From positions 1-62,026 of the forward strand of contig NZ_JAUYGL010000196.1 of assembly GCF_030689745.1 (NCBI RefSeq): a DNA stretch of 62,026 nt, read 5' to 3'. The notes below the pieces were generated by a model that saw only the letters and a list, made by a program, of their open reading frames with translations, had not been told where the DNA came from and did not search any database. This DNA is from Devosia sp. (lineage in GTDB: Bacteria > Pseudomonadota > Alphaproteobacteria > Rhizobiales > Devosiaceae). The first letter of the stretch is position 1. Each line of letters starts with the position of its first letter. Positions 34,672 to 43,654 of the stretch are shown here, one piece after another. The position numbers and the translations under genes are program-made.

Positions 34672-35481
34672 TCAGCCGGCCGATACAGGCGGCAAGTTTT
34701 TCAACGACAGGATGGAGACGAGCGCCTGACTTGAATTGGAGGTGACCCATATCCAGGCTCGTTCTGTCTGGGAGGCCATCGAGTTCGTCCAGGTAGCCGA
34801 AAAGCTCGTTAGCCAAACGTCATCGACAAAACGCTTGAGATTACGGGTTACACCACCAAGGGCACCGTCTCCTTCGGTGATCCACGCGCCCACGCTGCTC
34901 GGCACAAGTGCCCAACCGGCCGTGCGGGCGAGCTCTCGGCAAGCAGAGTTTTACCGGTGCCCGGCCGTCCCTCGGATGCCGAAGATCAGTTGATCCGCAG
35001 AGAGCGTCCCGGCTTTGACCGCGGCCAGATCGGCCAAGGTCTGATCAATCCAGCGACGCAGCGAAGCGGTGAGTGGCAGGTCGGTCAAAAGCGGCACAGT
35101 CGAAGTCGGGACCGCAACGACGGGCTTAAATGCCAGTGCGCGAGCAAGATTTTTGACACAGGCGCGTGCCGGAACCTTAGGCCGAATGGCGCTCAGAATG
35201 ACCGACAACGGCAGGCTGGCCAGTTCGGGCGTTACGCCACGCTCCACTCCCCTGCTGACGCGGACGATGACCTTCCGGCGCGAGACTGGCGTTGGCGGTG
35301 AGATGATAATTGTGGCGTAGGCCGCAGCAAGCACGGTCTCATCCAATAGGGCCGCTGGACAATGCGAGACAAACGCAATGATGCCGCGTCTCAGGAGATA
35401 GCGCAGGGTGTCGCTGCCGACACGATGGTGGGTTGAGTGAAAGTGGCGCCCCATCGATCGGTTCAGTGGCATTTGACTCAA
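34672..35481 (-). pseudogene. AAA-family ATPase, multiply frameshifted
   Basis: Three minus-strand frames together spell one ATPase. The first reads from 35481 to LSADQLIFGIRG (about 34990). A shift then gives GRPGTGKTLLAESS, an intact Walker A at about 34930-34975. A second shift gives SSVGAWITEGDGALGGVTRNLKRFVDDV. A third gives YLDELDGLPDR, the Walker B region near 34770-34800. The order and spacing match proteins of the type 'ATP-binding protein, AAA family, GPPGTGKT ... LDELD'. The gene is therefore dead by at least three frameshifts. Downstream text is not recognisable. Confidence 0.65.
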
Positions 35482-35852
35482 GGGCTTAGCGCTCCAGATC
35501 CGTTCGCGGACCTCCGACTAAAACCGGGCACAACTATCGGACTATTCACTGCGTATGTCCCTGCGGTTCGTCTTGGACCACCCCCGCATCCTCAAAATCA
35601 CTCTGGCGAGCGGCTGATGGTCGATGTGGCGCGCGATATCTGGAGGGCGTCGATGTGGATGCGTAGACTGCCTCCGGTTTAACAAACAAATTGGGGAAGA
35701 AGGTGTCGGCGCTTGATTCGCCACAAAGCCGCCGCATAACATCAGTTAGATGAAGAGGCCGATCCTCGCCTAACTCACGACGAAAATTGCGCCCGTCGAC
35801 GGAGACTGTAATGATGCCTTGTCCGTCACTTTCCAGCGCGAGGGGCCTTTGA
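35482..35852. other. Gap with a possible unrecognised remnant on the minus strand
   Basis: 371 bases. On the minus strand, about 35830 down to 35546, the frame reads ESDGQGIITVSVDGRNFRRE and continues with LHLTDVMRRLCGESSADTFF, which looks like protein and not a chance frame. It has no start of its own and I cannot name the family. It is probably another fragment in this decayed stretch. Confidence 0.3.
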
Positions 35853-36386
35853 TTGAACGCTTTAGTACACCCCAGCGCTGACGTCGCCAGCAAGGCGATA
35901 GGTCGCGGTACGCGCATCTGGCAGTTCTTAGTCGTTTTGGCCGGCGCGCGGATTGGCGAGGACTGCAGCGTATGTTCCCGCGGTTTCATCGAGAACGACG
36001 TGGTGCTCGGCGATCGCGTTACAATCAAGAGCGGCGTGCAATTGTGGGGTAGCCTGCGAGTGGATGACGACGTGTTCATCGGCTCCAACACAACTTTCAC
36101 CAGCGATCGTTTCCCGCGCAGTGAGCAATGCCCATCTACCTATGCGGTAACGACCGCTAAATCTGAAGCTTCTCCGAGGCGAGGCGCGGCTATCATGATT
36201 GGCCGAGGTGCAGCAGCGGCTACATGCGCAATCGTAACGCAGTCGGTACTGGACAATGGGTTGGCGGGCAGCGCCCCGCGAGGCGTAGCTCCTCATCGCG
36301 TCCATTCGGCGCGCAGCAAGGTCCATCGCAAGAGCAGGAACCGTGTAGGGTGTGTTTGCAAGCAAGAGAGTGATTTGAGGCTGTGA
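35853..36386 (+). pseudogene. Decayed hexapeptide sugar N-acetyltransferase (FdtC/QdtC/WbpD-like)
   Basis: The first 100 residues read as a left-handed beta-helix acetyltransferase (VHPSADVASKAIGRGTRIWQF, ARIGEDCSV, IENDVVLGDRVTIKSGVQLW, DDDVFIGSNTTFTSDRFPRS), beginning with TTG. In functional relatives the next coils read like ASIGANATILPGVTIGRGAMVGAGAVVT; here they are degraded to EASPRRGAAIMIGRGAAAATCAIVTQSV, and the C-terminus runs into unrelated text. The enzyme that would N-acetylate a dTDP-amino sugar is therefore probably inactive. It lies just 5' of the intact N-formyltransferase gene. Confidence 0.6.
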
Positions 36387-36390
36387 TGGA

Positions 36391-37590
36391 ATGAGTCCGA
36401 CGACAATTTGTTTAGCTGGCAAGAACGATGTCGCAGTCGATGCGCTTCTGTACATGATCGAGCGTGGCTGGAAGGATCAGTTAGTGGTCTGTCCGAACCG
36501 GTCGGACTCTGGTTCGTCGACCTGGCAGCCTTCACTTGTCCGGTTTGCTAGAGAATTTGGAGTACCGGTCGTTGCGCTCGAAGCTGCAGAGCAGATCCAG
36601 GACGTCTTGTTTATCTCACTAGAGTTCGATCGAATCATCCGCCCGTCTTCGTTCAGTTCCCGCAGGCTCTATAACTTCCACTTCTCAGCACTGCCCGCCT
36701 ATAAGGGTATGTATACCTCCGCGCATCCTATCCTACAACGCGAGACCCGTAGCGGCGTAACGCTGCACGAGATCGACCGCGGAATCGACACCGGGCGGAT
36801 CATCGACCAAGTGGTCTTCGACCTCTTGCCGGACTGGACGGCGCGCGATCTATATTTCGCGTATATGGAGAATACGAAGTCCTTGTTCCGTAAACGGATA
36901 GACTACATTCTTTCTCCGGACGCAATTGTGGCGGTCGAGCAAAGTTCAATTGGTTCGTCTTATTACTCGCGTGATTCGCTTCACTACGGAGATATCTCGA
37001 TCCGTCTGAATGATACGGCTGAGGGAATTGTACGACAGTTGCGCGCTTTCAGTTTTCGCGAATACCAGACTCCACAAGTTGCTGGCGTTCCGATAGGAGG
37101 TTGGACGATAACATCGCGACGGAGCAAAACCGGCCCCGGAACGGTCGTGTGGGGCGGTCCAACAGCACTGACGGTTTCGACGATTGACTACGACTTGGAG
37201 CTCACAATCGATAGGCAGATGGAGTGGTTCCGTGTTACCACTGAATCAAGTGACTATGAACTTGACGCGCTGGTCCCGGGAGCGATCGACACCCGCGACG
37301 CAAAAGGGTGGACTCCGTTAATCCGAGCCGCATATCGCGGCGATGCGGGCCTATGTCGAATCCTGCTTCAGCGCGGAGCGAATCCTAATACCGCCAACAT
37401 GAACGGCACCACGCCAATTATGTACGCGTATTCCGGCTTGGATCGCGCGCGTGGAATTAGGACTGCGCAGGAATTGAGGCGATTTGGGGCTGATTCAAGC
37501 CTTAAGGATCGCTTCGGCAAGTCCCTGCATGATTATCACCATGACGTATTACCAAGCATTGAGTGTGACCAAGGAGCAGATTTGACGTGA
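36391..37590 (+). CDS. qdtF: Sugar N-formyltransferase with C-terminal ankyrin repeats (QdtF-like)
   Basis: A 399-residue enzyme predicted to formylate the amino group of a dTDP-3-amino-3,6-dideoxyhexose using N10-formyl-tetrahydrofolate. The formyltransferase core is at about 1-200, with the family triad visible as Asn95 and His97 (NFHFSALPAYKG) and Asp133 (RGIDTG). A second domain (about 205-295) follows, then two or three ankyrin repeats (DAKGWTPLIRAAYRGD, ANPNTANMNGTTPIMYAYSG, ADSSLKDRFGKSLHDY). This domain order is known from QdtF of Providencia alcalifaciens. The genes right after it encode the ketoisomerase and aminotransferase that make its substrate. The coding text is less GC-rich than its neighbours. 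Confidence 0.82.
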   Translation: MSPTTICLAGKNDVAVDALLYMIERGWKDQLVVCPNRSDSGSSTWQPSLVRFAREFGVPVVALEAAEQIQDVLFISLEFDRIIRPSSFSSRRLYNFHFSALPAYKGMYTSAHPILQRETRSGVTLHEIDRGIDTGRIIDQVVFDLLPDWTARDLYFAYMENTKSLFRKRIDYILSPDAIVAVEQSSIGSSYYSRDSLHYGDISIRLNDTAEGIVRQLRAFSFREYQTPQVAGVPIGGWTITSRRSKTGPGTVVWGGPTALTVSTIDYDLELTIDRQMEWFRVTTESSDYELDALVPGAIDTRDAKGWTPLIRAAYRGDAGLCRILLQRGANPNTANMNGTTPIMYAYSGLDRARGIRTAQELRRFGADSSLKDRFGKSLHDYHHDVLPSIECDQGADLT

Positions 37591-37699
37591 TCTCAAAGGG
37601 CTTCGTCGTCTCCAAAAGCACCGTCCGTTTCTCGCCTCGAGTACCAGCCAACACCTGTAAATTTCGAAATACGGCCTATGTTATTAACAGAGAGCCTTC

Positions 37700-38134
37700 A
37701 TGAGTGAAACGGAACCCCAGTTCAGTGTGGACCAATGCCGCATTGTGGAACTGCCCAAGATCTCTGACCCGCGCGGCAACCTTACCTTCATAGAGGGCAG
37801 GCGTCACGTGCCTTTCGATTTTCAGCGAGTATATTACCTCTATGATGTGCCTGATGGCGCGGAACGGGGTGGCCATGCCCACAAGGCCCTGCACCAGCTC
37901 ATCATCCCTATGTCGGGGAGCTTCGACGTGATGCTGGACGACGGTAGGAAAAAGAAGCAATTCCAGCTTGACCGCTCGAACTTCGGCCTCTACGTGTGCC
38001 CCCTCATCTGGCGTGAGCTCCATAGCTTTTCGTCTGGTTCGGTCTGTATGGTGCTCGCCTCAAACACGTACGATGAGGCGGACTACTATCGCGATTACAG
38101 CGAGTTCCTGCGGGCGATTGGAGGACAACCATGA
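37700..38134 (+). CDS. dTDP-4-keto-6-deoxyglucose 3,4-ketoisomerase (QdtA/FdtA-like)
   Basis: A 144-residue WxcM-like cupin. The motif DVPDGAERGGHAHKALHQLI carries the active-site histidines, and RGNLTFIEGRRHVPFDFQRVYYLYD is typical of the family. It moves the keto group of dTDP-4-keto-6-deoxyglucose from C4 to C3, giving the glucose or galactose epimer depending on the subfamily; I cannot tell QdtA from FdtA by eye. Its last codon overlaps the aminotransferase start (ATGA), so the two steps are coupled. Confidence 0.88.
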   Translation: MSETEPQFSVDQCRIVELPKISDPRGNLTFIEGRRHVPFDFQRVYYLYDVPDGAERGGHAHKALHQLIIPMSGSFDVMLDDGRKKKQFQLDRSNFGLYVCPLIWRELHSFSSGSVCMVLASNTYDEADYYRDYSEFLRAIGGQP

Positions 38135-39240
38135 ATGTGCCCTTCCTCGATTTGAAGGCTTCTTACCTCGAACTACAGAGCGAGATCGACACCGCCATCC
38201 AACGGGTGCTCCATAGCGGCAGCTACATTGGGGGGGCTGAGGTCGAGGCCTTCGAGAACGAATTCGCTGATTTCTGCGGCGCCCGCCATGTCGTGGGGGT
38301 CGCAAATGGGCTTGATGCGCTCAGGCTGGCCCTGCTGGCGCTGGGTGTCGGGCCTGGTGACGAGATCATCGTGCCGAGTCACACATTCATCGCTACCTGG
38401 CTCTCGGTGAGCCAGTGTGGGGCGACGCCGGTTCCGGTCGAGCCTATAGAGGGTGGGTTCAACATGGACCCGCAGCAGGTGGCTGACCGCGTCACGCCGA
38501 GGACCAAGGGTATCATCCCAGTGCACCTGTATGGCGAGCCGGCCGACCTGGCCAGCCTGATCGATATTGCCAACCGCCACGGCTTGTTCGTGCTCGAGGA
38601 TGCTGCACAGGCGCACGGGGCCGTTTATCGTGGCCGCCGCATCGGCTCTCACGGTCATGCCGTAGCTTGGAGCTTCTACCCGGGCAAGAACTTGGGGGCA
38701 TTCGGTGATGGCGGCGCAGTGTCGACTAACGACGAAGCGCTGGCGCGCCGCGTGCGCATGATTGGCAACTATGGCTCGCGCACAAAATACGTCAATGATG
38801 TAATCGGATACAATAGCCGCCTGGATCCGGTCCAGGCGGCCATTTTGCGTGCCAAGCTACCCCGAATCGATGAATGGAATGCTCGCCGCAGCAGCATTGC
38901 TGAGCGGTACAGCCAGGCGTTTGCGTCGCAACTGGCAGCGCCCGCTGGCCCGCAAGAGCGCCAGGGCCACGCGTGGCATTTGTATGCCGTCCGCCATCCG
39001 GAGCGCGACCAACTGCAAAAACAACTTTCGGACGTAGGCGTCACGACCCTAATCCACTACCCGCGACCACCCCATCTGCAAGAGGCGTATGCTTCCCTGG
39101 GATTTGGCCCCGGTAGCTTTCCAATGGCCGAGCAATATGCTTCCACGCTTCTCAGTCTGCCGATCGGCCCGCACCTCACGCAGGCCCAGGTCGATCACGT
39201 CATCGATGCTGTCATGAACGGTGTGTCCTCGATTTCCTAA
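38131..39240 (+). CDS. dTDP-3-keto-6-deoxyhexose aminotransferase (QdtB/FdtB-like)
   Basis: A 369-residue DegT/DnrJ/EryC1 aminotransferase. The PLP lysine lies in WSFYPGKNLGAFGDGGAVST. Other family marks are YIGGAEVEAFENEFADFCGA, HLYGEPADL, LEDAAQAHGA and the C-terminal IGPHLTQAQVDHVIDAV. It uses glutamate to put an amino group at C3, producing dTDP-3-amino-3,6-dideoxy-hexose, the predicted substrate of the ankyrin formyltransferase upstream. Full family length and no missing residues. Confidence 0.9.
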   Translation: MNVPFLDLKASYLELQSEIDTAIQRVLHSGSYIGGAEVEAFENEFADFCGARHVVGVANGLDALRLALLALGVGPGDEIIVPSHTFIATWLSVSQCGATPVPVEPIEGGFNMDPQQVADRVTPRTKGIIPVHLYGEPADLASLIDIANRHGLFVLEDAAQAHGAVYRGRRIGSHGHAVAWSFYPGKNLGAFGDGGAVSTNDEALARRVRMIGNYGSRTKYVNDVIGYNSRLDPVQAAILRAKLPRIDEWNARRSSIAERYSQAFASQLAAPAGPQERQGHAWHLYAVRHPERDQLQKQLSDVGVTTLIHYPRPPHLQEAYASLGFGPGSFPMAEQYASTLLSLPIGPHLTQAQVDHVIDAVMNGVSSIS

Positions 39241-39311
39241 GCGTTTACCGTCTCGCTTAGGCCTTTGCCTTGGCGCCCCCCGCGAACGGCGCATCGCCGC
39301 TAGGAGTTACT

Positions 39312-40241
39312 ATGCCGGAACAGACCGCCATTGCACCTTTGTCAAGCAGCGTCCAGCAGCATAAAAGCCTGCTGCTCGAACAACTTGAGTTATCCGTCCA
39401 GAGAAACAGCGGCAGCCGCCTGCAACGAACGCTACGTGCGCCGTTACCGCTGCTTACCTCAAAGGCCATAGAGAAATACTGCCAAATCACGGGTTCGACC
39501 TGGATGCTGCAAGCAGAGTTGTTCTGGGGCGAGCGTATGAACGTAGTTTTCCCGGAGATCGTCTCATGCTTTCTATATCGCTATGGCTTCTTTGAGCCCG
39601 ATCTGACCCGGATGGTCATCCAATCTGTCAACCCCGGCGACACGGTTTTCGACATCGGAGCGCATTTCGGCTATTATAGCCTGCTCGCCTCGCACCTAGT
39701 CGGTCCACAGGGCCAGGTGCACAGCTTCGAGCCGACCCGTCACACCCACGAAGTGGTTCGGTCGAACGTGAGCGGTAAAGGCAACGTCAAACTGACCAAC
39801 TCAGCGGCCTGGTCGGAAGACACGGAGTTGAAGTTCAAGGATTTCGGCATGACCATGTCGGCGTTCAACTCGCTGTATGAAGCCAAGCTCGAAGACGCTA
39901 TAGCCCAGAAACACCAGCCCACCGAATACGTCGTGTCCGCTATCTGTATCGACGAGTATATCGCGGCCAACCAAGCGAGACCGAAGTTCATCAAGATTGA
40001 TGCGGAAAATGCCGAGTACGACATTCTGCTCGGCATGAAGCGTACGCTCAACGAAATCCGCCCCTTGGTGACCCTTGAGGTCGGTGACGTCAAGGCCGGC
40101 AACTACAAGGACAGCGCTTCTGCGGTGCGCCTGTTAATACAGCATGGCTACCAGGCCAAGGAATGGAAGAATGGACGCCTTTGCAACCATTCGCCGGCCA
40201 GTTCCTACCGCCATACGAATTTACTATTCGTCCCTGATTGA
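39312..40241 (+). CDS. FkbM-family methyltransferase
   Basis: A 309-residue SAM-dependent methyltransferase. The SAM motif DTVFDIGAHFGYYSLLAS lies near residue 115, and the family tail KFIKIDAENAEYDILLGM near 230. FkbM enzymes O-methylate sugars or polyketides; in this locus a sugar hydroxyl is the likely target. The start at 39312 is supported by TAGGAG 6 bases upstream. The first 95 residues are an extra helical segment before the SAM domain. Confidence 0.82.
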   Translation: MPEQTAIAPLSSSVQQHKSLLLEQLELSVQRNSGSRLQRTLRAPLPLLTSKAIEKYCQITGSTWMLQAELFWGERMNVVFPEIVSCFLYRYGFFEPDLTRMVIQSVNPGDTVFDIGAHFGYYSLLASHLVGPQGQVHSFEPTRHTHEVVRSNVSGKGNVKLTNSAAWSEDTELKFKDFGMTMSAFNSLYEAKLEDAIAQKHQPTEYVVSAICIDEYIAANQARPKFIKIDAENAEYDILLGMKRTLNEIRPLVTLEVGDVKAGNYKDSASAVRLLIQHGYQAKEWKNGRLCNHSPASSYRHTNLLFVPD

Positions 40242-40281
40242 ATACGCAGCGCATACATGAGTCCGCCGTGAGGGCGAGGCC

Positions 40282-40295
40282 CGTCCCTAGGGACG
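40282..40295. repeat. 14-base perfect palindrome
   Basis: CGTCCCTAGGGACG in the 180-base gap between the methyltransferase and polymerase genes. It could fold as a short hairpin, but no T-run follows; it may equally be a protein-binding site. Confidence 0.4.
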
Positions 40296-40421
40296 AGAAA
40301 TCAACAGCCCCCTAGTTTGCAACTTAGAACACCCACTACTTGGTGACTCACTGCGTTTTCAAGGCTATCGAGCACGCAATCAAGGCCCCTATTTTGATCG
40401 ATCCAAGGTGACCCTCCAACA

Positions 40422-41864
40422 ATGACCGTTCAGCAAAACGAATCCAGCGTTCCGGCCTCCTTGAGACCGAGCCACTCTTCGATGCTGATGTGGGCACCTT
40501 GCATAGCCATTTTGCTCTACCTGATCAGCTCGCTGATGCTCTTCAAATTCGGCCCGATCGATTGGGCTGTCCATAACGAGGGCGAATTCTGGGCTTTCAA
40601 CGCGCTCTACCTGTCCATGTTTTCTGTTGGCTATGCCGTCGCGCATTGGCGACGGCATTGGTGGACCGCTGGCGGATTTGCACAGTCTCCTCGCAATTTT
40701 ACGGAGCGCTTCTTCTGGCCCGTATGGTTCTGCGCGGTTGTGGTTGTTTTGATTGCTCATCGTAACCTAACCCTCGGGCCAAGCTACATTCCAACCACGC
40801 TTTTGTCTGACTTTATCACTGGCCTGATTACACCGGAGAAAGGCTACATCTACAAGCTGAGCGCCGAGGCAAATGCCAACTTTTCGGGCAACCCACCGGT
40901 CACTGCGTTGTATGGTGCACTTTCCTTTTCCAAACTAGTTCTAGTGTACATGTTGGTGTCAGATTGGTCTGGACTATCCCGCCTAAAGAAGATTCTGGGG
41001 CTCGCTGTCGCCATTTTCCCAATTCTCTCAGGTGTGAGCGTAGGTACCAATAAGCCTATTTTCGATGTTGCATTTACTTTTTTGTTCCTCATTTTGGCCT
41101 GTGTTGTAATCACTCCACATGTGGCGCGGCTTGCTTTCATCAAATCAAGACTCGTATTGATTGGGATCACTGTACTTATTGTTCTATTTTCGGTGGCTTA
41201 TTTTCAACATACAATGAGTGTGAGGGCTGGCGGTTTGGAATACGCCGACAGGCTTGGTTTAAGTGTTGGCGCAGAGGTGGCTTCCGCAGAAGAGGCGAGG
41301 CCTGTAGCTGTCAAGCCGGCATTCAAAAAGTATTGCGATATTTCTGGTGGCGTGGTGCTCAAGGGTTGCGAATTATTGTCCATCGGAACAATATACTTGA
41401 CCCAAGGTTATTATGGAATGTCGCTCTCCGCCGACATCCCCTTCGAAACCACATATGGACTGGGCCATTCCAAGTTCATTATTGACGCCTTGAGGAACTA
41501 TCTTGACGTTGACCTGGGGCCTCGAACCTTTCAGCAAAAAATCGATGATCGGTGGAGTGCTGAGGCGCAGTGGCATTCGGCCTACAGCCAGTGGGCCAAT
41601 GATGTCGGTTTCTTGGGTGTCGCACTTGTAATGTTTGCGGTCGGCTTCTACGTCTGCGCCATATGGACCTCGGCCCTGACAACGCATAATATGGCCGCAG
41701 TATGCAACATACCCGTGCTTGCCATATTGATTTTCTTTATCCCCGCCAACAACCAAGTGTTCAATCAGTTGGAATCGTTAGCGACGTTTATCGTATTGCT
41801 CATCACATGGCTGGGCAGCCTACCTATGGGGACGCGCGTCCGAACTTTCCTACGCGCAAAATGA
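40422..41864 (+). CDS. wzy: O-antigen polymerase-like membrane protein (Wzy-like)
   Basis: A 480-residue integral membrane protein with about ten hydrophobic helices and a large hydrophilic loop at about 270-400 (from SVRAGGLEYADRLGL to SAYSQWANDVGFLG), the usual layout of Wzy polymerases. Wzy proteins share little sequence, so the call rests on topology and on lying within a polysaccharide locus with an ABC flippase directly downstream (AATGA overlap). It would join lipid-linked repeat units in the periplasm. O-antigen ligase is a possible alternative. Confidence 0.65.
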   Translation: MTVQQNESSVPASLRPSHSSMLMWAPCIAILLYLISSLMLFKFGPIDWAVHNEGEFWAFNALYLSMFSVGYAVAHWRRHWWTAGGFAQSPRNFTERFFWPVWFCAVVVVLIAHRNLTLGPSYIPTTLLSDFITGLITPEKGYIYKLSAEANANFSGNPPVTALYGALSFSKLVLVYMLVSDWSGLSRLKKILGLAVAIFPILSGVSVGTNKPIFDVAFTFLFLILACVVITPHVARLAFIKSRLVLIGITVLIVLFSVAYFQHTMSVRAGGLEYADRLGLSVGAEVASAEEARPVAVKPAFKKYCDISGGVVLKGCELLSIGTIYLTQGYYGMSLSADIPFETTYGLGHSKFIIDALRNYLDVDLGPRTFQQKIDDRWSAEAQWHSAYSQWANDVGFLGVALVMFAVGFYVCAIWTSALTTHNMAAVCNIPVLAILIFFIPANNQVFNQLESLATFIVLLITWLGSLPMGTRVRTFLRAK

Positions 41865-43654
41865 TATTGAACACACCTAAACCACCATCGATACTTTCGC
41901 ATCGGCTCTGGGCGCACCTCTCACGAAGGCGCCAGGTCCAGATCATCATTGTGCTGTTCTTGTCCATTTTGACGTCGGTACTGGAAGTGGCCAGCATCAG
42001 CTCGCTGCTACCGTTGCTCAGTGCGCTGATCAACCCGGGTCAACTTGCTACTCTGCCTGTGATCGGCAGCCTGTTCGACCTCGTCAACGCCCAGTCTGAC
42101 GCCCAGATCCTAGCTATCGCGAGTTTTCTGTTTTGCGGCCTAGCTGTGCTGGCGGGTGCAGCCCGCTTTTTGTTGACAAACATCCTAGCCAGGCTCAGTT
42201 ACGCCATCGGTTCAGACTTCGCGCTGGGTATCTACTTGCGTGCGATCCGGCGCCCTCTCTCTGAGCAGCTGAAGTCCAATAGCAGCGACGTGATTTCCGC
42301 AGTCTCCATCAAGTCCGAGATAGTTGTCCGACAATTTCTCTTCCCGATCCTGACAATCGCCAACAGCAGCGTGCTTTCGGTGGCCATCATCGCTTTGCTG
42401 TTCGTGGCCAGCCCAATCGTTACTATCGCTTCGTCGCTGTCGTTCGGCCTGTTGTACCTAGCGGTACACCTATTGACCCACAAAAGGCTTCGTACCGCAA
42501 GCGAGACTATCGACACCGAGACCAATCGTATTGTCAAGAAGATGCAGGAGGGTCTGGGATCAGTCAGAGACATTATTCTTGATGGCAACCATAAGCTCTA
42601 CGAACGCGACTTCGTCACCTCCGAAACTCCGTTGAGACGAGCAAGAGCTGATATTCAGATCATCAGCCAAGTGCCGCGCTATGTGATCGAAGCCGGCGGC
42701 TTTGTGCTCTTCGGCGCGCTGGCCTACGTTCTTGCGTCCAGAGGGATGCTGTCCGAATTTCTGCCCGGGCTGGGGGTGCTTGCGCTTGGTCTTCAGCGCC
42801 TGCTGCCCACGCTACAACAGGCCTATGCTGCCTGGGCTTGCATCCAAGGTGCCCGGCATGTGGTGGCCTCGACCCTCGAATTCCTTGACCTGGAATTGCC
42901 GCTTGAAGATAGCGCGACCCGCCCGATGTCATTCAACCGCTCGATCGACATCGACGCAGTGCACTTTTCATATGGCGTGGGCAATCGTCGAGTCCTGAAC
43001 GGCATCAGCTTTCAGATCAAGAAAGGCACGCGCCTTGGCATCGTCGGTAAGACCGGCAGCGGCAAGTCCACCTTGCTCGACATCATGATGGGTCTGCTTG
43101 CGCCCACTGGGGGCACCGTTCGCGTAGACGGTGTTGAAATCGATTTTCGCAGGCCAGGCGGTTGGCACAAGCTTGTGGCACACGTTCCTCAATCCATCTT
43201 CATCGCTGACGCCTCGATCAGAGAAAACATCGCCCTCGGGGTCGATCGAAAGCTGATCGATAGCGAACGCGTGCACCGGTGTGCTGAGAAGGCCCAGCTC
43301 GCAGAATTCCATGACCAGCTTCCCCAGGGCTTGGACACCGTAGTGGGTGAGCGTGGTGCTTGGCTGTCGGGAGGGCAACGCCAGCGCATCGGGATCGCCC
43401 GGGCGTTGTACAAGTCGGCCACCTTGTTGGTGCTTGACGAGGCAACGGGTGCACTCGACGAAGGTACGGAATCGGCGGTCATGCAGAGCATTGAAGAACT
43501 GGGCGACGAAATCACGATTGTCATGGTGGCGCACAAAATGGCCTCTTTGCGCTTTTGCGATCAGATCATTGAGCTCCGAAACGGGGCGATCTATCGCGTC
43601 GGTATCTTTCAGGACTTTGCCGACGGCGCTGTCCTTAAGGACAATGCGACGTGA
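41861..43654 (+). CDS. ABC-type lipid-linked oligosaccharide flippase (PglK/MsbA-like)
   Basis: A 597-residue fused ABC exporter: six membrane helices (about 20-330), then an ATPase domain with Walker A GKTGSGKST (about 400), signature LSGGQRQRIGIARAL and Walker B LLVLDEATGALDE. The half-size MsbA-type layout within an O-unit locus matches PglK-like flippases that move undecaprenyl-linked oligosaccharides to the periplasm. No Wzx flippase gene is seen in the locus, so this protein probably fills that role. It overlaps the polymerase gene before it and the glycosyltransferase after it (ATGA-type), so the three are coupled. The start at 41861 is favoured by that overlap. Confidence 0.85.
   Translation: MILNTPKPPSILSHRLWAHLSRRRQVQIIIVLFLSILTSVLEVASISSLLPLLSALINPGQLATLPVIGSLFDLVNAQSDAQILAIASFLFCGLAVLAGAARFLLTNILARLSYAIGSDFALGIYLRAIRRPLSEQLKSNSSDVISAVSIKSEIVVRQFLFPILTIANSSVLSVAIIALLFVASPIVTIASSLSFGLLYLAVHLLTHKRLRTASETIDTETNRIVKKMQEGLGSVRDIILDGNHKLYERDFVTSETPLRRARADIQIISQVPRYVIEAGGFVLFGALAYVLASRGMLSEFLPGLGVLALGLQRLLPTLQQAYAAWACIQGARHVVASTLEFLDLELPLEDSATRPMSFNRSIDIDAVHFSYGVGNRRVLNGISFQIKKGTRLGIVGKTGSGKSTLLDIMMGLLAPTGGTVRVDGVEIDFRRPGGWHKLVAHVPQSIFIADASIRENIALGVDRKLIDSERVHRCAEKAQLAEFHDQLPQGLDTVVGERGAWLSGGQRQRIGIARALYKSATLLVLDEATGALDEGTESAVMQSIEELGDEITIVMVAHKMASLRFCDQIIELRNGAIYRVGIFQDFADGAVLKDNAT

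Noticed and set aside
10855..34700. Second copy of the tRNA-Arg 3' end as right attachment site
   Set aside because: I looked for the T-loop and acceptor text further right and found no convincing repeat. Serine recombinases can use cores too short to see by eye, so the right end stays open.
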